The notes under the pieces were generated by a model that saw only the letters and a program-made list of their open reading frames with translations, ran no database searches and had not been told where the DNA came from. A stretch of DNA of 64,000 nt, taken from contig JACGWO010000010.1 of NCBI GenBank assembly GCA_034509735.1, positions 5,208,001 to 5,272,000 of the forward strand. The letters are read 5' to 3'. This document shows, piece by piece, positions 22,588 through 35,369 of this stretch. The position numbers and the translations under genes are program-made. Numbering within the stretch: the first letter of the stretch is position 1; the number at the start of each line of letters is the position of its first letter. The stretch is from Sesamum alatum (lineage: Eukaryota > Streptophyta > Magnoliopsida > Lamiales > Pedaliaceae).

Positions 22588-24904
22588 TGTGACGTCCATA
22601 GATTTTTTGTACTTAAGTGAGAGACTAATTAGTAATTATTAAGAAAATATAAATTTAATTATAAGTTATAAGTTGAAATTTGCATATATTAAAACTTTAA
22701 AGGACCAAATTGAAGCTTTATAAAATATTTGGTGTTAAATTATATAATTTTACAAGTTAAAGGACTAAATTAAAATTTAAAAAAAAATTAGTGCTAAAAT
22801 ATATAAGTCTAGAAATTGAGAGAATAATTTATAATTTTTATCAAAGTTATTAAAAAGGAAAAAAAAAATAAGAGAAAAGCATGAAAATTGTGGAGTATGG
22901 CACGTGTCTCCCTAGTGTCCTCCTCATCTCTTGATAAATTGCCACCATTTACTATGTATAATATATATATAAATATATATATATAAATTATGTGCATCTA
23001 TATCTTCCTATATGTATAAAGAAAGCATGAAACTTATTTTAAAAAGGCTAATCTAAACGAACAGCAGGTACCTTATTTCTTTCTTTAAGTTTCATATCAT
23101 TTTCCTTCTTTTCATTCTTTGTCATTAGCCTCTACGAATTAGATAAATATTTGGTTGATTAATTAACTTTTAATTAATCGATAACTCCCCAATAATAACT
23201 TTTCGTTGATTGATCATTTTTATTTAAATAAATGATTGTGTGGTTATTGAGTATACTTATATTAACTAATTGCAATTAAATTAATTACATTTATCTTGAA
23301 CCTTGATATATACTTAAAGGATGATTAATTAATTGTGTTGTAGCAAATTAGTTGGCATGGTTAATTTAACTTTGCTTGGTTAGATATAGTATAGTTAATT
23401 AAGTGAAATAATTTACTTCAATTCAGTTATATCTATTAATTAAATTTGGAAATACCTTTAACCCATTTAGATATATGTATTGAAATGTTTCTATTTTAAT
23501 CACTATTGAATTATAAATATTAATTTAAGTTATTCATATTATTTTAGATTTGTAGTAGCTAAACTATTAAATTGATTAAATAGCCAATAATATTATTGTT
23601 AATTAAGTATACGAATTAACTACTCAATTTTAATCAAATATGTGGTAGTCAATTGGGCACTTAATTCACTAGTAATTTTATTCGAAATTTGCAATATTTT
23701 TGATATATTGATTATACATATTATAATTTATTATATAGCACGGGGATAAAGTAGAGGGTTAATTAACTCTATTTACTAATGTAATTGTTTAAGAATTTGA
23801 GGTAAGTATAGTTAATTGGATATACATACATATATATATATATCTTATATATATAATATATATATTCTTGTATTATATACGTGATTGCGATGGCTATTTA
23901 TCGGGTTATATTGTTATTCCGTGGAGTTGTCATTATATGCGTATATGTGGTTATGGTGTGAGAAAGACGAATGAATGATCATGCGATGTCATACTATTTT
24001 ATTGTGGATTGAAATTAAATGATGAGATTATGGATGGAATGTTGTGAATTGAGATAAAGTGATGACTTATCTGACTGGGGGGGGCATACTGCAATGGCTT
24101 ATGATAATATGATTAATGACGAGCTGTGTGCTGTCATTGATCAGTGGAGATGATGTGACATGTCATACGAGCTGTGTGCTGTGTGATATGATGGATGATG
24201 GGATATCATACGAGCTGTGTGCTGTATGGTATCATTGATGATGGGGTATCATACGAGCTGTGTGCTGTATGGTACCGAGGAAAAAAAAAGAGATATTACG
24301 ATTGAGTGATGTTAGCCGGCAAAGACCATTGAGTGATGCACTCCAGCTTGGGTAAGCAGGGCCCTAATAAAATAAACGATGATTCTAGATATATTATATT
24401 GTGGATTGATATATGATCGTGGTATTGGTTATCTCATGATTTTGTGGTGATTGCATATTAAATAGTCTTTGTGGATTGATATAATTGTATGAGACTTGTC
24501 TTATTGCATATGTGTATGTATATATATAAGTCGATTACCTATACTTATTGAGTAGGCAGCTTAATCCTTGCCGCATATATTTCAGGACATAAGTCGCAAA
24601 TCACCAGTATTACTAGGTAGGTCAACAGTGATACCCTAAGTTGGAAGCCCTAGCTATACAATTACATAGATATGAAATTTCACTGGATTTATATTTTTTT
24701 TTAAGTTTTGTAATAACTAGAAACTTCACTTTTCTCCTTTCTTTATAATGATAATGGCTAAGGTCGATGATTAATTACAATGTTTTTGATAACATATGTC
24801 CTTTTGTAATATCTATATAATATATGGATAAAAACATGAGTTGTCTTATTGGATTAAATGTGAATTCTTTATAATATGGGATGTGATTACGGAAGGGTGT
24901 CACA
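22588..24904 (+). repeat. 3' LTR of the nested element
   Basis: Nearly identical to 19702-22044. It differs by small indels in A, G and AT runs, scattered single-base changes, and loss of about 20 bp near 24598, where the other copy has extra bases around 21715-21740. Confidence 0.95.
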
Positions 24905-24909
24905 TTGAT

Positions 24910-25751
24910 GGCCCACCTGATCAATCGGCCGGATGTGTCTGGCTTCCCCAGAACCTTTTTGAGGGGATGATTGGTACGGACCCCAATCGGATATGATAAG
25001 AAGTAGGGGCACAACCTCCGGGCGGTTATCACCAGCGCGAAGGCTATCTTCTCTATGAGTCTATATCGTCCTTCTGCCTCATTGAGGACCTTGCTTATGT
25101 AGTAGATGGGCGTTTGGTGCCCGCCCTCCTCCCGAAGGAGGACCGAACTTACGGCCTGGGAGGTGGCCTCTCGGTGACCATGAAGCCCAGGAAACACCCT
25201 CCTCGCACCCCAAAGGCGCACTTAGAGGGGTTCAGCTTCTGGCAATATTTTCGAAGGACGACGAATGTCTCCTCCAGATTGGTAGTATGATCATCCGCCC
25301 TTCGGCTCTTGACTCGCATGTCGTCTACGTAGACCTCCATGTTCTTCCCAGCTGGGGCGGAAAATCTTGTCCACCAAACATTGGTAGGTAGCTTGCCCAT
25401 TCTTCAAGCCAAAAGGCATGACCACGTAGCAAAAGGTTTTTGCTGAAGTAATGAAACTGACCCTCTTGTGATCGTCTAGGGCCAGCATGATCTGATGGTA
25501 TCCTTGTGAAGCGTCCATCATGGTCAGGAGTTCACATCCGGAGGTGGAGTCTATTAGTTGGTCGATGCAAGGGAGTGGATAGAATTCTTTCGGACAAGCC
25601 TTGTTGAGGTCTCGAAAGTCCACACACATCCTCTATTTGGCCTCTTCTTTTGCTTGACCAGCTTTTTAGAAGGATCAATGTTGAGGTGGTGTATTATGAC
25701 TTCAGGGCTTATCCATTCTAGATCTTGAGGGGTCCAAACCAAGACATCCAT
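24910..25751 (-). pseudogene. Reverse transcriptase remnant of the outer retrotransposon
   Basis: Minus-strand fragments contain [50 protein letters not shown] and the catalytic [12 protein letters not shown] (YVDD box), in normal order but in two frames. The last part, with TNHPLKKVLGKPDTSGRLIR, leads into the RNase H linker, where the nested element interrupts it. Frameshifts make it non-functional. Confidence 0.9.
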
Positions 25752-25850
25752 ATTACGCTGGAGGCATCGGATCAGGTCCTCCCTTAGGGCTCCTTCTAGC
25801 TGAGAGCCTATCCAGTAATTTTGCTAGGGTTTTTTGGTATAACTCGATGG

Positions 25851-26420
25851 TCAACAGTTCTTCCGCTGGCTGGACCTTGGAGTGGTCCTCCTTGCTGGGC
25901 GAGGCTTCTCGTAAGGAGGCCCCTGGCCTATCGCATCCTTCTCCCCTAAGGGGTCCATCCCCTGCCTTTTGCGAGATTCCTCGGGGGGCGGCTCTATAGC
26001 ACCCCGCTTTTGTCCTTTACGGACGGCCTCCACGTAGCACCTCCGTGATTGTTGTTGGTTTCCACCTACCTCCCCGACCCCGCCTGGCACGGAGAATTTG
26101 ATCTTCATGTGAAATGTGGATATGATCGCTCGAAAGGCGTTTAGGGAGGGCCTCCCCAAAATTATGTTGTATGCTGAGGGGGCGTCCACCACTAGGAACT
26201 TGATTAGGCAGGTCCGTCTTAAAGACCCCTGCCCTAGGGACATGGTGAGGGCTATTGCCCCTCTGGGGCGTACAACTTCTCCCGCAAACCCATATAGCGA
26301 GGTATCAACTTTCTCCATTGGGGTCTCCCCCAACTGCATCTGGTCATATGCTTCTCCATATATGATGTCCACCGAACTCCCTGAGTATATAAAGACTCGG
26401 TTGACTTCATAGTTGGCCAC
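25851..26420 (-). pseudogene. Aspartic protease region of the outer retrotransposon
   Basis: An open frame of 189 codons starts MANYEVNRVFIYSGSSVDII. The expected active-site pattern in plant gypsy elements is D-S/T-G; here the Asp is Tyr (YSGSS), so the enzyme would be dead. AYNIILGRPSLNAFRAIIST downstream is the usual protease end. It sits between gag and RT as expected. Confidence 0.85.
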
Positions 26421-26557
26421 AGTAGCCGTGGGGGAGAATGACTCCAGCTCCCTCGGTAGGGCCGAACTGGATGACGGGCGCGCCCATCTTTGTGCTCACA
26501 TCCAAGACTTCTTCTAGAGGCGTAGCCTCGGCTTCTCGAGCTAGCACCTTTCGAGCT

Positions 26558-28084
26558 CTATGGGAGCGCCCCCTCCATAGGTCTTCCTACGTCCTCTGAT
26601 GGTCCGGCTAGGGCCTGTCTACGTCCTTCAGTCTGAGGAGGCTCTGCAGTGGACTCTGCCTGGGCTTTTCCCTGGTTTTGGTTCGTTTTTCTGGTAGGGT
26701 CCTGTGCCTTGAGACTTTCTATGTAGACGAACTCTTGGAGGTATCCTTTCTGGACGAACTGCTCGATCTCGTATTTAAGATGTTGACACTCTTCCGTGGA
26801 GTGCCTATAGTCGTTGTGGAATCGGCAAAATTTATCCGACTTGGGCCGTGTAGGGCCTTCCCTAGCTCTATGAGGTCGTAGCAACACTCCCTTTCCTTCT
26901 ACTGCCATGAGGGCCTGTGTGATGGGAGCATTGAGTGGAGTGTATACAGGAGGTCCCCTTTGGAAGTGGGGTTTCCTATCCCTCCCATCAGCACAGGGCT
27001 TCTTGGTGGATCCTTCCTCGTGTGTGTCCTTCTTCTTCTCACCCTGTCCTTCCTTCTTGGAGGCTTAGGCCTTCTCTATATCGATGTATTTGGCTGCTCT
27101 TGCGAGCAAACTGTCAAAATCCAGTGCCAACTTCTTAGTCAGGAATTTGAAGAAATCCCCATCTAAAAGTTCTTGAGAGATGCACTCGCCTTGACCTCTT
27201 GTGTGGCCGCAGACACGTCCAGGGAAGCAGCATTAAAACGATGCAGGTAGTCCCTTAGGGATTCGGAATCCTTATGGCAAACGGTAAAAGGCTGAGGGAG
27301 GTTTTGCAGTGCTTCTTGCTACTGGCAAATTGGTGAAGGAACAACAAGCGGAGCTCCTGGAAGTTCCTCACCGAACCGAGGGCAGCTGGTTGAACCACTG
27401 CTGGGCCACTCGGGCGAAGGTGGTCACAAAGACCCGACATTTGATTCCATTTGTGTATCGATGAAGGATCGCCGCATTCTTGAATCGTGACAGGTGATCC
27501 TGCGGGTCAGTGGTGCCACCGTACTCCGCAATGGCTGGTGTCCGACAATTGGGAAGGAGTTCGTCCGTCATGACCTCCTCGCTGAACGGGATGCCGCCTT
27601 GCACCTCCAATGGGATTCCCATCATCCTATGCTTCACATCTTGCAAGCTTTTTTGCAGGTGCTCTAGTTGGGTCTCCCAATGCGGGAGAGGGCTATCCTG
27701 CGCTGGGGGAGGAGGAACTGGTTCCCCCTTCTGTAATTCGAGGAACCTCTGCCCTGGAAGGGCCTCGTCATCTTCTACCGGCCCGTTTGGCACCGGGGGG
27801 GCTCCCCGGGGCCCAGGGGCTATCAGTGCAAGGGGACGATGTCGATCGTTGCCATCTGTGATCTGCTGGATGGCCGCCATTAGTTTTGGGGACAAACTAT
27901 CAGAGGAGGTATCCGATGGGGTACTATTCCGCGGAGGGTCCGACAAAGTTCGGAAGGACCGGAGGGTCCAGCTCCCCCTATCGGAGGGAGCCAAGGGGGC
28001 TCCAGATAGTTCTTGCAGTGCCTAAGGGTCGGCAGGAGCCTCTATGGCCTTCTGCTTGCTTGATCCGTTGTTGGGAGTGTCCAT
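26558..28084 (-). pseudogene. gag remnant of the outer retrotransposon
   Basis: The likely start is AUG 28084-28082 (MDTPNNGSSKQKA), with an in-frame TAG at codon 21 (28024-28022). The frame then stays open to 27368 with Pro-rich sequence, a predicted coil (ETQLEHLQKSLQDVKHRMMG) and capsid-type motifs (TDPQDHLSRFKNAAILHRYT, VAQQWFNQLP). After a frame change, the C-terminal part at 26908-26558 has KFCRFHNDYRHSTEECQHLK. Gag would form the particle that packages element RNA. Confidence 0.88.
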
Positions 28085-28107
28085 AATCCTCAGGTCTTAA
28101 TTCTGTG

Positions 28108-28127
28108 TTCCCACATACGACGCCAAT
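28108..28127 (-). other. Candidate primer binding site of the outer element
   Basis: Immediately inside the 5' LTR, the minus strand reads ATTGGCGTCGTATGTGGGAA. The TGG start fits the CCA end of a tRNA. The related fragment at 41220-41240 has TGGCACCGTCTGTGGGAA in the same position, so this spot is conserved. The tRNA was not assigned. Confidence 0.55.
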
Positions 28128-28846
28128 TGATGTGAGCTGAAAGAGCTCGTTCTTGGGATCGAACGGAGTGGCCTTGAGTTTTTCTGCAAGCTATGAAACG
28201 AGAACCTACAAAAAAAGCGTTAGCACTCCAACGCTCAAGTTAGTAAACAGTTAAGGAAGAATAACGTAAACAAAATGAAAAGAAAGGATGAATTTGTGTG
28301 AGTGAAGGACATAAAAATAGACAAAATGTGAGTGTGAGAGCGTAAAATCGTGAATTAGAGTATTAGCAATCGTTACTTGAGTCAGCCATATGGGCTGGTA
28401 TTTATGGAAGAAGAGTCATGGTCGGAAAGACTCCTCGTTGTTTGAGACTCTAGAAGGACTTCGTGCTGGCCTTCCCAGACTTTAGTAGCCTCTAGACTCC
28501 TTGAAAGTAGGGAGTCCTTTGAAGGGGTCTTCTACAGATAAGGATAAGGGGGTAGACCTGGTCATTACTTATCATCTCTTACTGGGTTGGGGCCTCCGTC
28601 CTGGGCCTCCTTCTTGGGCTTCCTCCTTGGGCCTCCTTGATGTGGTTTCTTCTCCAGGCTGGGCTGGACTCCCTCCTTCTTGGGGGCAGGCCTGGCTAGT
28701 ACCCCCTTGGGCATGGGCCGGTGCTTCGAATGGGCCTCCTCCTGGACATAGGCGGCCTTTGTGTAGGGCTTTCACTTTCGAACTCCTACCAATGTCTTTT
28801 GGGCTTCTAGACCTTGATTTTGGGTTAATTTTTTTGACATATATCA
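28128..28846 (-). repeat. 5' LTR of the outer retrotransposon
   Basis: Direct repeat of 13277-13979, ending CATATATCA. Small indels and many substitutions separate the two copies. The TATA box seen in the other LTR is changed here (plus-strand TATTTATG). Confidence 0.9.
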
Positions 28847-28851
28847 ATAAC

Positions 28852-31209
28852 GAATCAATTTTAAGCCTTTTAGTTAGAAGTTAGAACTTGACATTCAAGA
28901 TATTTTTAAGGCTTTTAGTTGTTTTATATTTTGAACTATTGTGCATTTAATTTTAATTATTTCGAAACTTGTTACATTTTGCTACTTAAATACTTGAGCT
29001 ATGTATGTTCTCAAATTATTGTCTATTTAAATTTAATTATTTCGACAATATATTACTTTTTGTCATTAAAAGAGTTTTACCTACATATATTCTTGCCTAA
29101 GTCTCATAAGTGTGAAAAACCACCAAACCTCACGAATCTGCACTTTTTACCAATATTGAGTTTTTCAGAGTTGGCGACGAACTCTTTATTTACTTGTGGT
29201 AAATTTTTCATACTTACAATAAATTCAATCAGTTATTAGCTAGCGTAATTAGAGTGGGCTTGGCAAAGTCTTTGAGAGTTAATTTGTCTTAATTTTTTTA
29301 CCTTGTAAAAGATGTTGAGCATATATATATATATATTAGGAAGTATGACGTGCGTTGCACGTGTAAAAATATATTATTAGAGGCTAATATATATATATAT
29401 ATATCATTTATGACAAGTTTATAATAATATCTATTTTTTTGTCAATGAACACTAGTATGTATAATTATATTTTCAAACAAATTGATAATAAATATTTTAA
29501 TTGATAAGAAAATTATTTAATTCTATTACTTGTAATTGACTTTCTAACTTTAATTGGTAATATTAAATAAAAGAATATTCTCCGAATTGAAATTTTGCAT
29601 TTCGTATTCACTAATGATTATATTTAATTATTTTGTCTTAAATCAATTTTATTTTTCGCCTTGATATTGCATTCTTCAATTTCATGTTTTTAATTTGACT
29701 TCTTAATCTTATCCATATGCATCTAACTGGTATAATCTATTTTTTATTCAATAATATATACTATGTTACAACTTAATTTTTTATGTCATATTTGTTGTTT
29801 TAATACTTTTATGTTATTAATATAAAAATAATATAGATGTAATCATATAAAATTAATAATGCGCATTTTAGATTGTCTAATACTAAACAAATCAAATATT
29901 AATATATTCATTAAATACTGAATTTTCACAAGCAATTTCAATTTAATAAAATTAGTGCTTTTATTTTCATATATAAATTTTTATTCTTATTACTAATACT
30001 TGCTTTAACTTTTCAGTTATTTCTATAAATTAATATATTTAGATTTGGGTTATTTATTATCATCTTTTACTTCTGGTTTCAACATAACAAACTCATTTTC
30101 TATTTATACTTATTGTATAAGTTGATTTCCAAAATTTGCAAATTTACTTAATATGAAAATATAATTATACAACTGGAGCTTAGTCTATAATTATTGTGTC
30201 AGTATACATTTATTTTAAAATTTTACTTTTAATTTTATAATTTTAATATTTATTCATCATTTGACTTTCTTAGTTTTGCAATATAAATTATACGTCATAT
30301 ATATTGTTTTATTTTTACTAATATCTTTTGTTTCTAAATGCTTTTTAAATTGATTGATATACCCATGGTCAGTTATATTTAAGGAAAACATAATTCAAGC
30401 TGAATAAACCCTTAGAATCAAAATAATTATTTTACATCTAGAGGCCCAATAATTTATGTTAATTATATTTTAACTTTAGTTGTTTATTGTAATGTTCTCT
30501 GCACTATTCTTCTACCTTTTCCATTTCAATCGTGTTCATAGTTATTTTACTTCTACATATTGTGCAGAGATAAAAACAAAAAAAAAAAAAAGAAAAAAAA
30601 ATTAATTTATACTTTCATCTTAGAGAAAGTACCTTTTGAACTTATGCTATATCCTTTAGTTCCATTAAATAAAAATAATAATTCACGTTGAATTCAATCT
30701 TAATAATTAGATCTATTAGATATTTTGAAATACTTTAGAAAATTCATAGATTGTGGTGCTAATTGTTTTATTATAAATTAAATTAAAAATATAAAGAAAT
30801 AACTACTTATATAGTAAAAGAATAAAAAAAAATCTATGAAGATTCCTTCTATAAGTATATCATAGAGTTCTATAAACTTTCAATCCTTTATAATGATTGA
30901 AAAATTTTATTTGTGAAAAATATAATTATACAGTTGAAATTTGGTTCGCAATTATCATAGTAATGTGCTATTTTTTAAAAATTTCAGTTTTAAATATTAT
31001 TTTTTCATATTTATTCGCTAATTTATCAACATATTTTATTTTTTTTAATATATCATGCAATGCTATTTTTTAATTCATGATGTTATACTATTTATTAGTT
31101 GTTTCTAATAAAAACTTGATTTAAATTGACAAAACCCTTTTAAAGTATCAAAATAGTTCTATTTTTGGCATGAGGGCCTATAATTATGTCAAACTATAGT
31201 TACAATTTT
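28852..31209. other. AT-rich intergenic DNA, no gene seen
   Basis: No ORF of note and no partnered repeat beyond AT runs. A short perfect-looking hairpin (ACGTGCGTTGCACGT near 29350) lies beside two (AT)n tracts. Such hairpins occur near Helitron ends, but no other Helitron hallmark was found here. Confidence 0.5.
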
Positions 31210-31288
31210 GGCATAATTACATTTCTAGTCCTGTAACTTGAAGTCATTAGCACTTTTGGTCCTGTTACTTATTCCATTACACATTTCG

Positions 31289-31329
<41 letters not shown>

Positions 31330-31619
31330 GAATTTAGTCCAATACATATCACATTTGGTCCTTTTTGTTAAATTTAGTCCTGTGTTGACAAATTTGGTCC
31401 TGTCGATATAGTACAGGACCAAAAATAAGATTTACTAAAGTGATAATGAGAATAAAATTGCCAAGACATGACTAAATTTGTCAAAAAAGGACCAAATGTG
31501 ATATGTTCAACACTAAATTTGTCAAAAAAAAAAAAATGACTTAATGTGTAAGTGAAGTAAGTTATAAGACCAAAAGTGCTAACGACCTAAAGTTATAGGA
31601 CCAAAAATATAATTTTGCC
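31210..31619. mobile_element. Inverted-repeat element with 9-bp target duplication and poly-T core
   Basis: Ends are inverted (GGCATAATTACATTTCTAGTCC against GGACCAAAAATATAATTTTGCC). The flanks are TACAATTTT (31201-31209) and TACTATTTT (31620-31628), one mismatch in nine. The left arm contains a T run of nearly 40 bases. Confidence 0.7.
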
Positions 31620-31734
31620 TACTATTTTATAAGGTAAGTCTTAAATTTAGTTATTTATTGTATTACTGTTTGCACTCTTCTTCAACCTCAATGTTTTGTG
31701 GGGAGGGGGAAATAGTATTTTTTACCTATTAATA

Positions 31735-33085
31735 TTAAAATAAAATCAATTCGTGAGAGTCACTCTTTTTCAATTTTCAATAGATCAAGATATTATATAT
31801 ATATATATAGAGAGAGAGAGAGAAAGAGATTTCAAGTTAATTTAGATTATTATTTTATATATTATTCATATGTATTAATTACTTTAAATATTAATTTGCC
31901 ATAGTAAATAAAAATTTTCTTAAAATAATTAAAATTTCTTTTAACAATGTAATTACATTTAAGTATTATTTTATATATTATTCATATGTATTAATTATTT
32001 CAAATATTAATTTGCCATAGTAAATAAAAATTTTTTTAAAATAATTAAGATTTCTTCTAACAATATAATCACGTTGAAGTGTTATTTGTATATATATAAA
32101 ATCAATTCGTCAGAGTCACTCTTTTTAATTTTCAATAGATTAAGATATTATATATATATATATATATGTTTATATATAGAGAGAGAGATTTCAAAATTAA
32201 TTAGATTATTATTTTATATATTATTCATATGTATTAATTATTTGAAATATTAATTTGCCATAGTAAATAAAAATTTTCTTAAAATAATTAAGATTTTTTC
32301 TAGCAATGTAATTATGTTGAAGTATTATTTGTATTTTTAAGTTTTTAGATGGATATTTATTCATTTTTTAAGTAGTTTAGAGCAATTAGGAATTAAGAAC
32401 TATTAAATACTTTTTATTTTTTTAATAGATTTTTTTTCTTCTCTAATTAATTTTTATTTATTATCAAAAGGAGTACTGAAGTGTTTTGAATTTAGATTAG
32501 CATTTTCTATGTTATTCATGTGCTATTTATTTCAAATTTTACTATGCCATAGTAAATTAAATTTTTTTTAAAATATTTAAGATTTCTTATAGCAATGTAA
32601 TTGTATTGAAATAATATTCATTCTCTATGTAGTTTAGAACAATTAGGACTACTGAATAGTTTTTTGTTTTTTTTTTATAGAATTTTATTCATTTCTAACT
32701 ATTTTTTTTTTAAAAAAGGAGTACTTAAATAAGAATATAGTTGTCCTTTCACAATGGGGAACAAACAACTTGAGTATTCACATATTTATAGAGTATATAT
32801 ATATATATATATATTAAAATTTTCTCAAAATATTTAAGATTTCTTCTAGCAATGTAATTGTGTTGAAATAGTATTCATTTTCTAAGTAGTTTAGAGCAAT
32901 TAGGACTATTAAATAGTTTTTTTTTATAGAACTTTATTCATTTATAATTAATTTTTTCTATTATTAAAAGGAGTACTTAAGTAAGGATATAGTTGTCCTT
33001 TCACAATGGGGAACAAATAACTTGAATATTCACACATTTATATAGAGTATAGATATATATATATATATATATATATTAGTTACAA
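31735..33085. repeat. Decayed tandem array of AT-rich units
   Basis: AAATCAATTCGTGAGAGTCACTC-like sequence recurs at about 31740 and 32098. The block CATATGTATTAATTA...TTTGCCATAGTAAAT occurs near 31870, 31985 and 32230, with a weaker copy near 32520. A second array repeats GTCCTTTCACAATGGGGAAC at about 32745 and 32995. Each unit ends in an (AT)n tract. Non-coding. Confidence 0.65.
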
Positions 33086-33089
33086 TGTG

Positions 33090-33960
33090 GGGCTTAAATG
33101 CATTTTTCTGTAATAACTTAGGTCATTTGATATTTCTGTTCTTTAATTTCTTATGGTAGTATTTTGGTCATGCTTAATTTTTATTTTACGATTTCAGTCA
33201 TTTTTTTTTTGCAGAATTAACCCTTATCTTCGAAAAAAGACATGTGCATCTCGCGTGATCATTGAAACTTGGGGCTACTGTTCCTGTTGGCCTATTTTTG
33301 CCAGCATTTTTGTTCTTTAACTTTTTAGGGTAATATTTTGATCCTACATCTTTATAATCGCGATTTCAGTGCCTTTTTTCTTCACCAGAGTTTATCCTTC
33401 AACCTGCATTACAAGAAATAATGTCATTAGCAACAACATAAATTCCTTGCAAAATAATAAAATTCGTTGCTAATTTACCTTAACAAAGAATTTAGCATGA
33501 AAACAGTTTGCTTCGTAATTAGTTTATCACTGATTTTAGCATTAATTTTTATTGTTGCAGATTTTGCCAGAAACTTTTACTACCAACAATAATATTTAGT
33601 AAAATTTTGGGGGAAATTTTTGAATTTTTTTCGCCAATGCCATTTACGAAGTTTTGCCACATTTAAATTCCTTTCTAATAATAGTAAGAAAATATTTTAT
33701 CTTTAATGTTAATTTTGAAATCATAAAAATTTAAATTTATTATCCCTTACTAAATCTGTTGCTAATTACCAATCAATTTACTCTTCTTTCTAAAATTTCT
33801 AGCTATTGACATGATTTCTTATAGTGCCGATGCAAGTAAACTTTAACGAAAAAAAAAAAAGATCGAAATCGTGAAAATTAAAAAAATATAAAATCAAAAT
33901 GCTATTCTAAAAAGTTAAAATGTCACATCATTTAAGTTAGGGAACAAAAAGTATATGGAA
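33090..33960. repeat. Decayed inverted-repeat element of the 'GGCTTAAATGCATTTTT' family
   Basis: The left end GGCTTAAATGCATTTTTCTG and the right-hand TTAAGTTAGGGAACAAAAAG region match the ends of the better-preserved copies at 60642-61095 and 63276-63708. The middle has been replaced by other AT-rich sequence. Confidence 0.5.
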
Positions 33961-34584
33961 GCTCCAAATTTGGTTGTGAATTCTAATTCTCCAAGTTTAT
34001 AACTGTAATTACACCATTATTCATCTTTGAATGGATGTTTGAACTACAAACAACCGTGTTTGATATATCGAAAACGTTGACAAATCAATTAGACTTTTTC
34101 ACAAATGTTTCATCAAAGTTTTGACTTTGTTAGTAGGTTGGCAATAAATGACTCTCAACCGCTAGATTTTTCTGCCATTTCTAATTATTTTGTACAGGAG
34201 ATTTGTGAAAGGTTACCTGTCGTAGGCCTGTAAATAAGCGGGCATTACCCTCATGCAACACATTATTATTACACATAAACACTAAAACGTTATTGTTTCA
34301 CTAAAACACTAAAACATGATTGTTACCCATTTACATTGAGTATCGGATTAAATGAGTGATAAGATTATTTTAACTAAATAAATGATAAAAAAAATTCAGT
34401 ATTAATTGTAAAATGTTTACTTATACGCATTACTGCAACATGATAAATTCCGTCAAGTGTTTAGTTTGATAGATACACATGCTTTGGGCGGAGAAATTAC
34501 CTTATAATCCTTTAAACCAAATTTTATTAGATAAAAATTATCCACCTCTAAAGGTGGGATGAGTTATGCAACTTGAATATTATT
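33961..34584. other. Intergenic, nothing recognised
   Basis: Ordinary AT-rich DNA without frame, repeat partner or RNA-gene signature. Confidence 0.5.
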
Positions 34585-34981
34585 GGGTAAATTACAGCTA
34601 CCTCCCCTGAGGTTTGACATAATTACAAATGCCCCTCATTGTTCGAAAAATTACAAATAACCCCTGAGGTTTGTAACCGTCTAACAAATAACCCATTTCC
34701 ATCCATTTTTATCGGTGAACTGACCAAAATGCCTTATGGACTGAATTATTTTTTATTTAATTCTTCAAATATTTTTGAACTACAATGCGTAGGGAGAGAT
34801 TTTTTTAAGTTTTTTACACAGAGGAACAATAATACAATTTACCCGACTGATTTTTCTATAATTTTATTAAAAAAACTTCAAGGGCAAAATTATCAATTTC
34901 AGACATTTGGTTAAAAATTACAAACCTCAGGGGGTATTTATAATTATGCCGAACCTTAGGGAAAGTAGTTATAATTTACTC
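34585..34981. mobile_element. MITE-like inverted-repeat element
   Basis: Starts GGGTAAATTACAGCTACC and ends ATAATTTACTC, with CCCCTGAGGTTTG in inverse orientation in both arms. It is the same general family as 2595-3115 and 42832-43262. A 91-codon frame inside is not a gene. The target duplication is not clear. Confidence 0.65.
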
Positions 34982-35369
34982 ATAGCATTTAGTATAAGGC
35001 TTTAATTTTATATCGAATCCTCATATTTCAAAATAAATATTATAATAAATTATATTATTTTTCATTTTGAGGCTAATATATTAAAATAAACGGAGCGGTA
35101 GAACGTCATTATTTCTCGGTTGGCATGGCTAAACACATAACTAAGCCATTCTAGTACCATATATCATATCAATTACGTCGGCTCCTATCCTAAAATCGCA
35201 GCTAGAATTCAAGTGGCCTTTGAATCATAAAAAGACGGTAAGACAAAGTCAAAACACGTTTTCAACTTGCCTCTGATTTGGTCTGAAGTTTTTTTAATTT
35301 CAGAAAAAGTGATCAATCATATATCAGAAAAGAATTTTTCATACAGGCTACGTATATACACTACAAAAA

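Larger units (their letters stand above)
19702..24904 (+). mobile_element. Nested LTR retrotransposon, internally deleted chromovirus derivative
   Basis: Two direct repeats of 2.34 and 2.32 kb begin TGTGACGTCC and end GGGTGTCACA, enclosing only 543 bp. TTGAT precedes (19697-19701) and follows (24905-24909) the element. A methionine-initiator-tRNA-type primer binding site (TGGTATCAGAGC) and a polypurine tract are in the proper places. The only coding trace is a C-terminal chromodomain-region remnant. It inserted into the RT/RNase H junction of the outer element. The LTRs are nearly identical, so it is the younger of the two. It must have been mobilised by proteins made elsewhere. Confidence 0.95.
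13277..28846 (-). mobile_element. Degenerate Ty3/gypsy LTR retrotransposon, Tat-like, with nested insertion
   Basis: Two direct repeats of about 0.7 kb bound the element, and ATAAC occurs on both outer sides (13272-13276 and 28847-28851) as the 5-bp target duplication. Genes read on the minus strand in the order gag, protease, RT, RNase H, integrase, which is the Ty3/gypsy order. All are broken by stops and frameshifts. About 3.8 kb between integrase and the 3' LTR holds a plus-strand (antisense) reading region and a minisatellite; antisense extra ORFs at this place are known in plant Tat-lineage elements, so I infer that lineage. No chromodomain is seen. Removing the nested 5.2-kb element leaves about 10.4 kb. 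Confidence 0.9.

Noticed and set aside
29340..29400. Helitron 3' end (ACGTGCGTTGCACGT hairpin)
   Set aside because: The hairpin is suggestive, but no convincing CTRR terminus, TC start or A/T insertion site could be placed.
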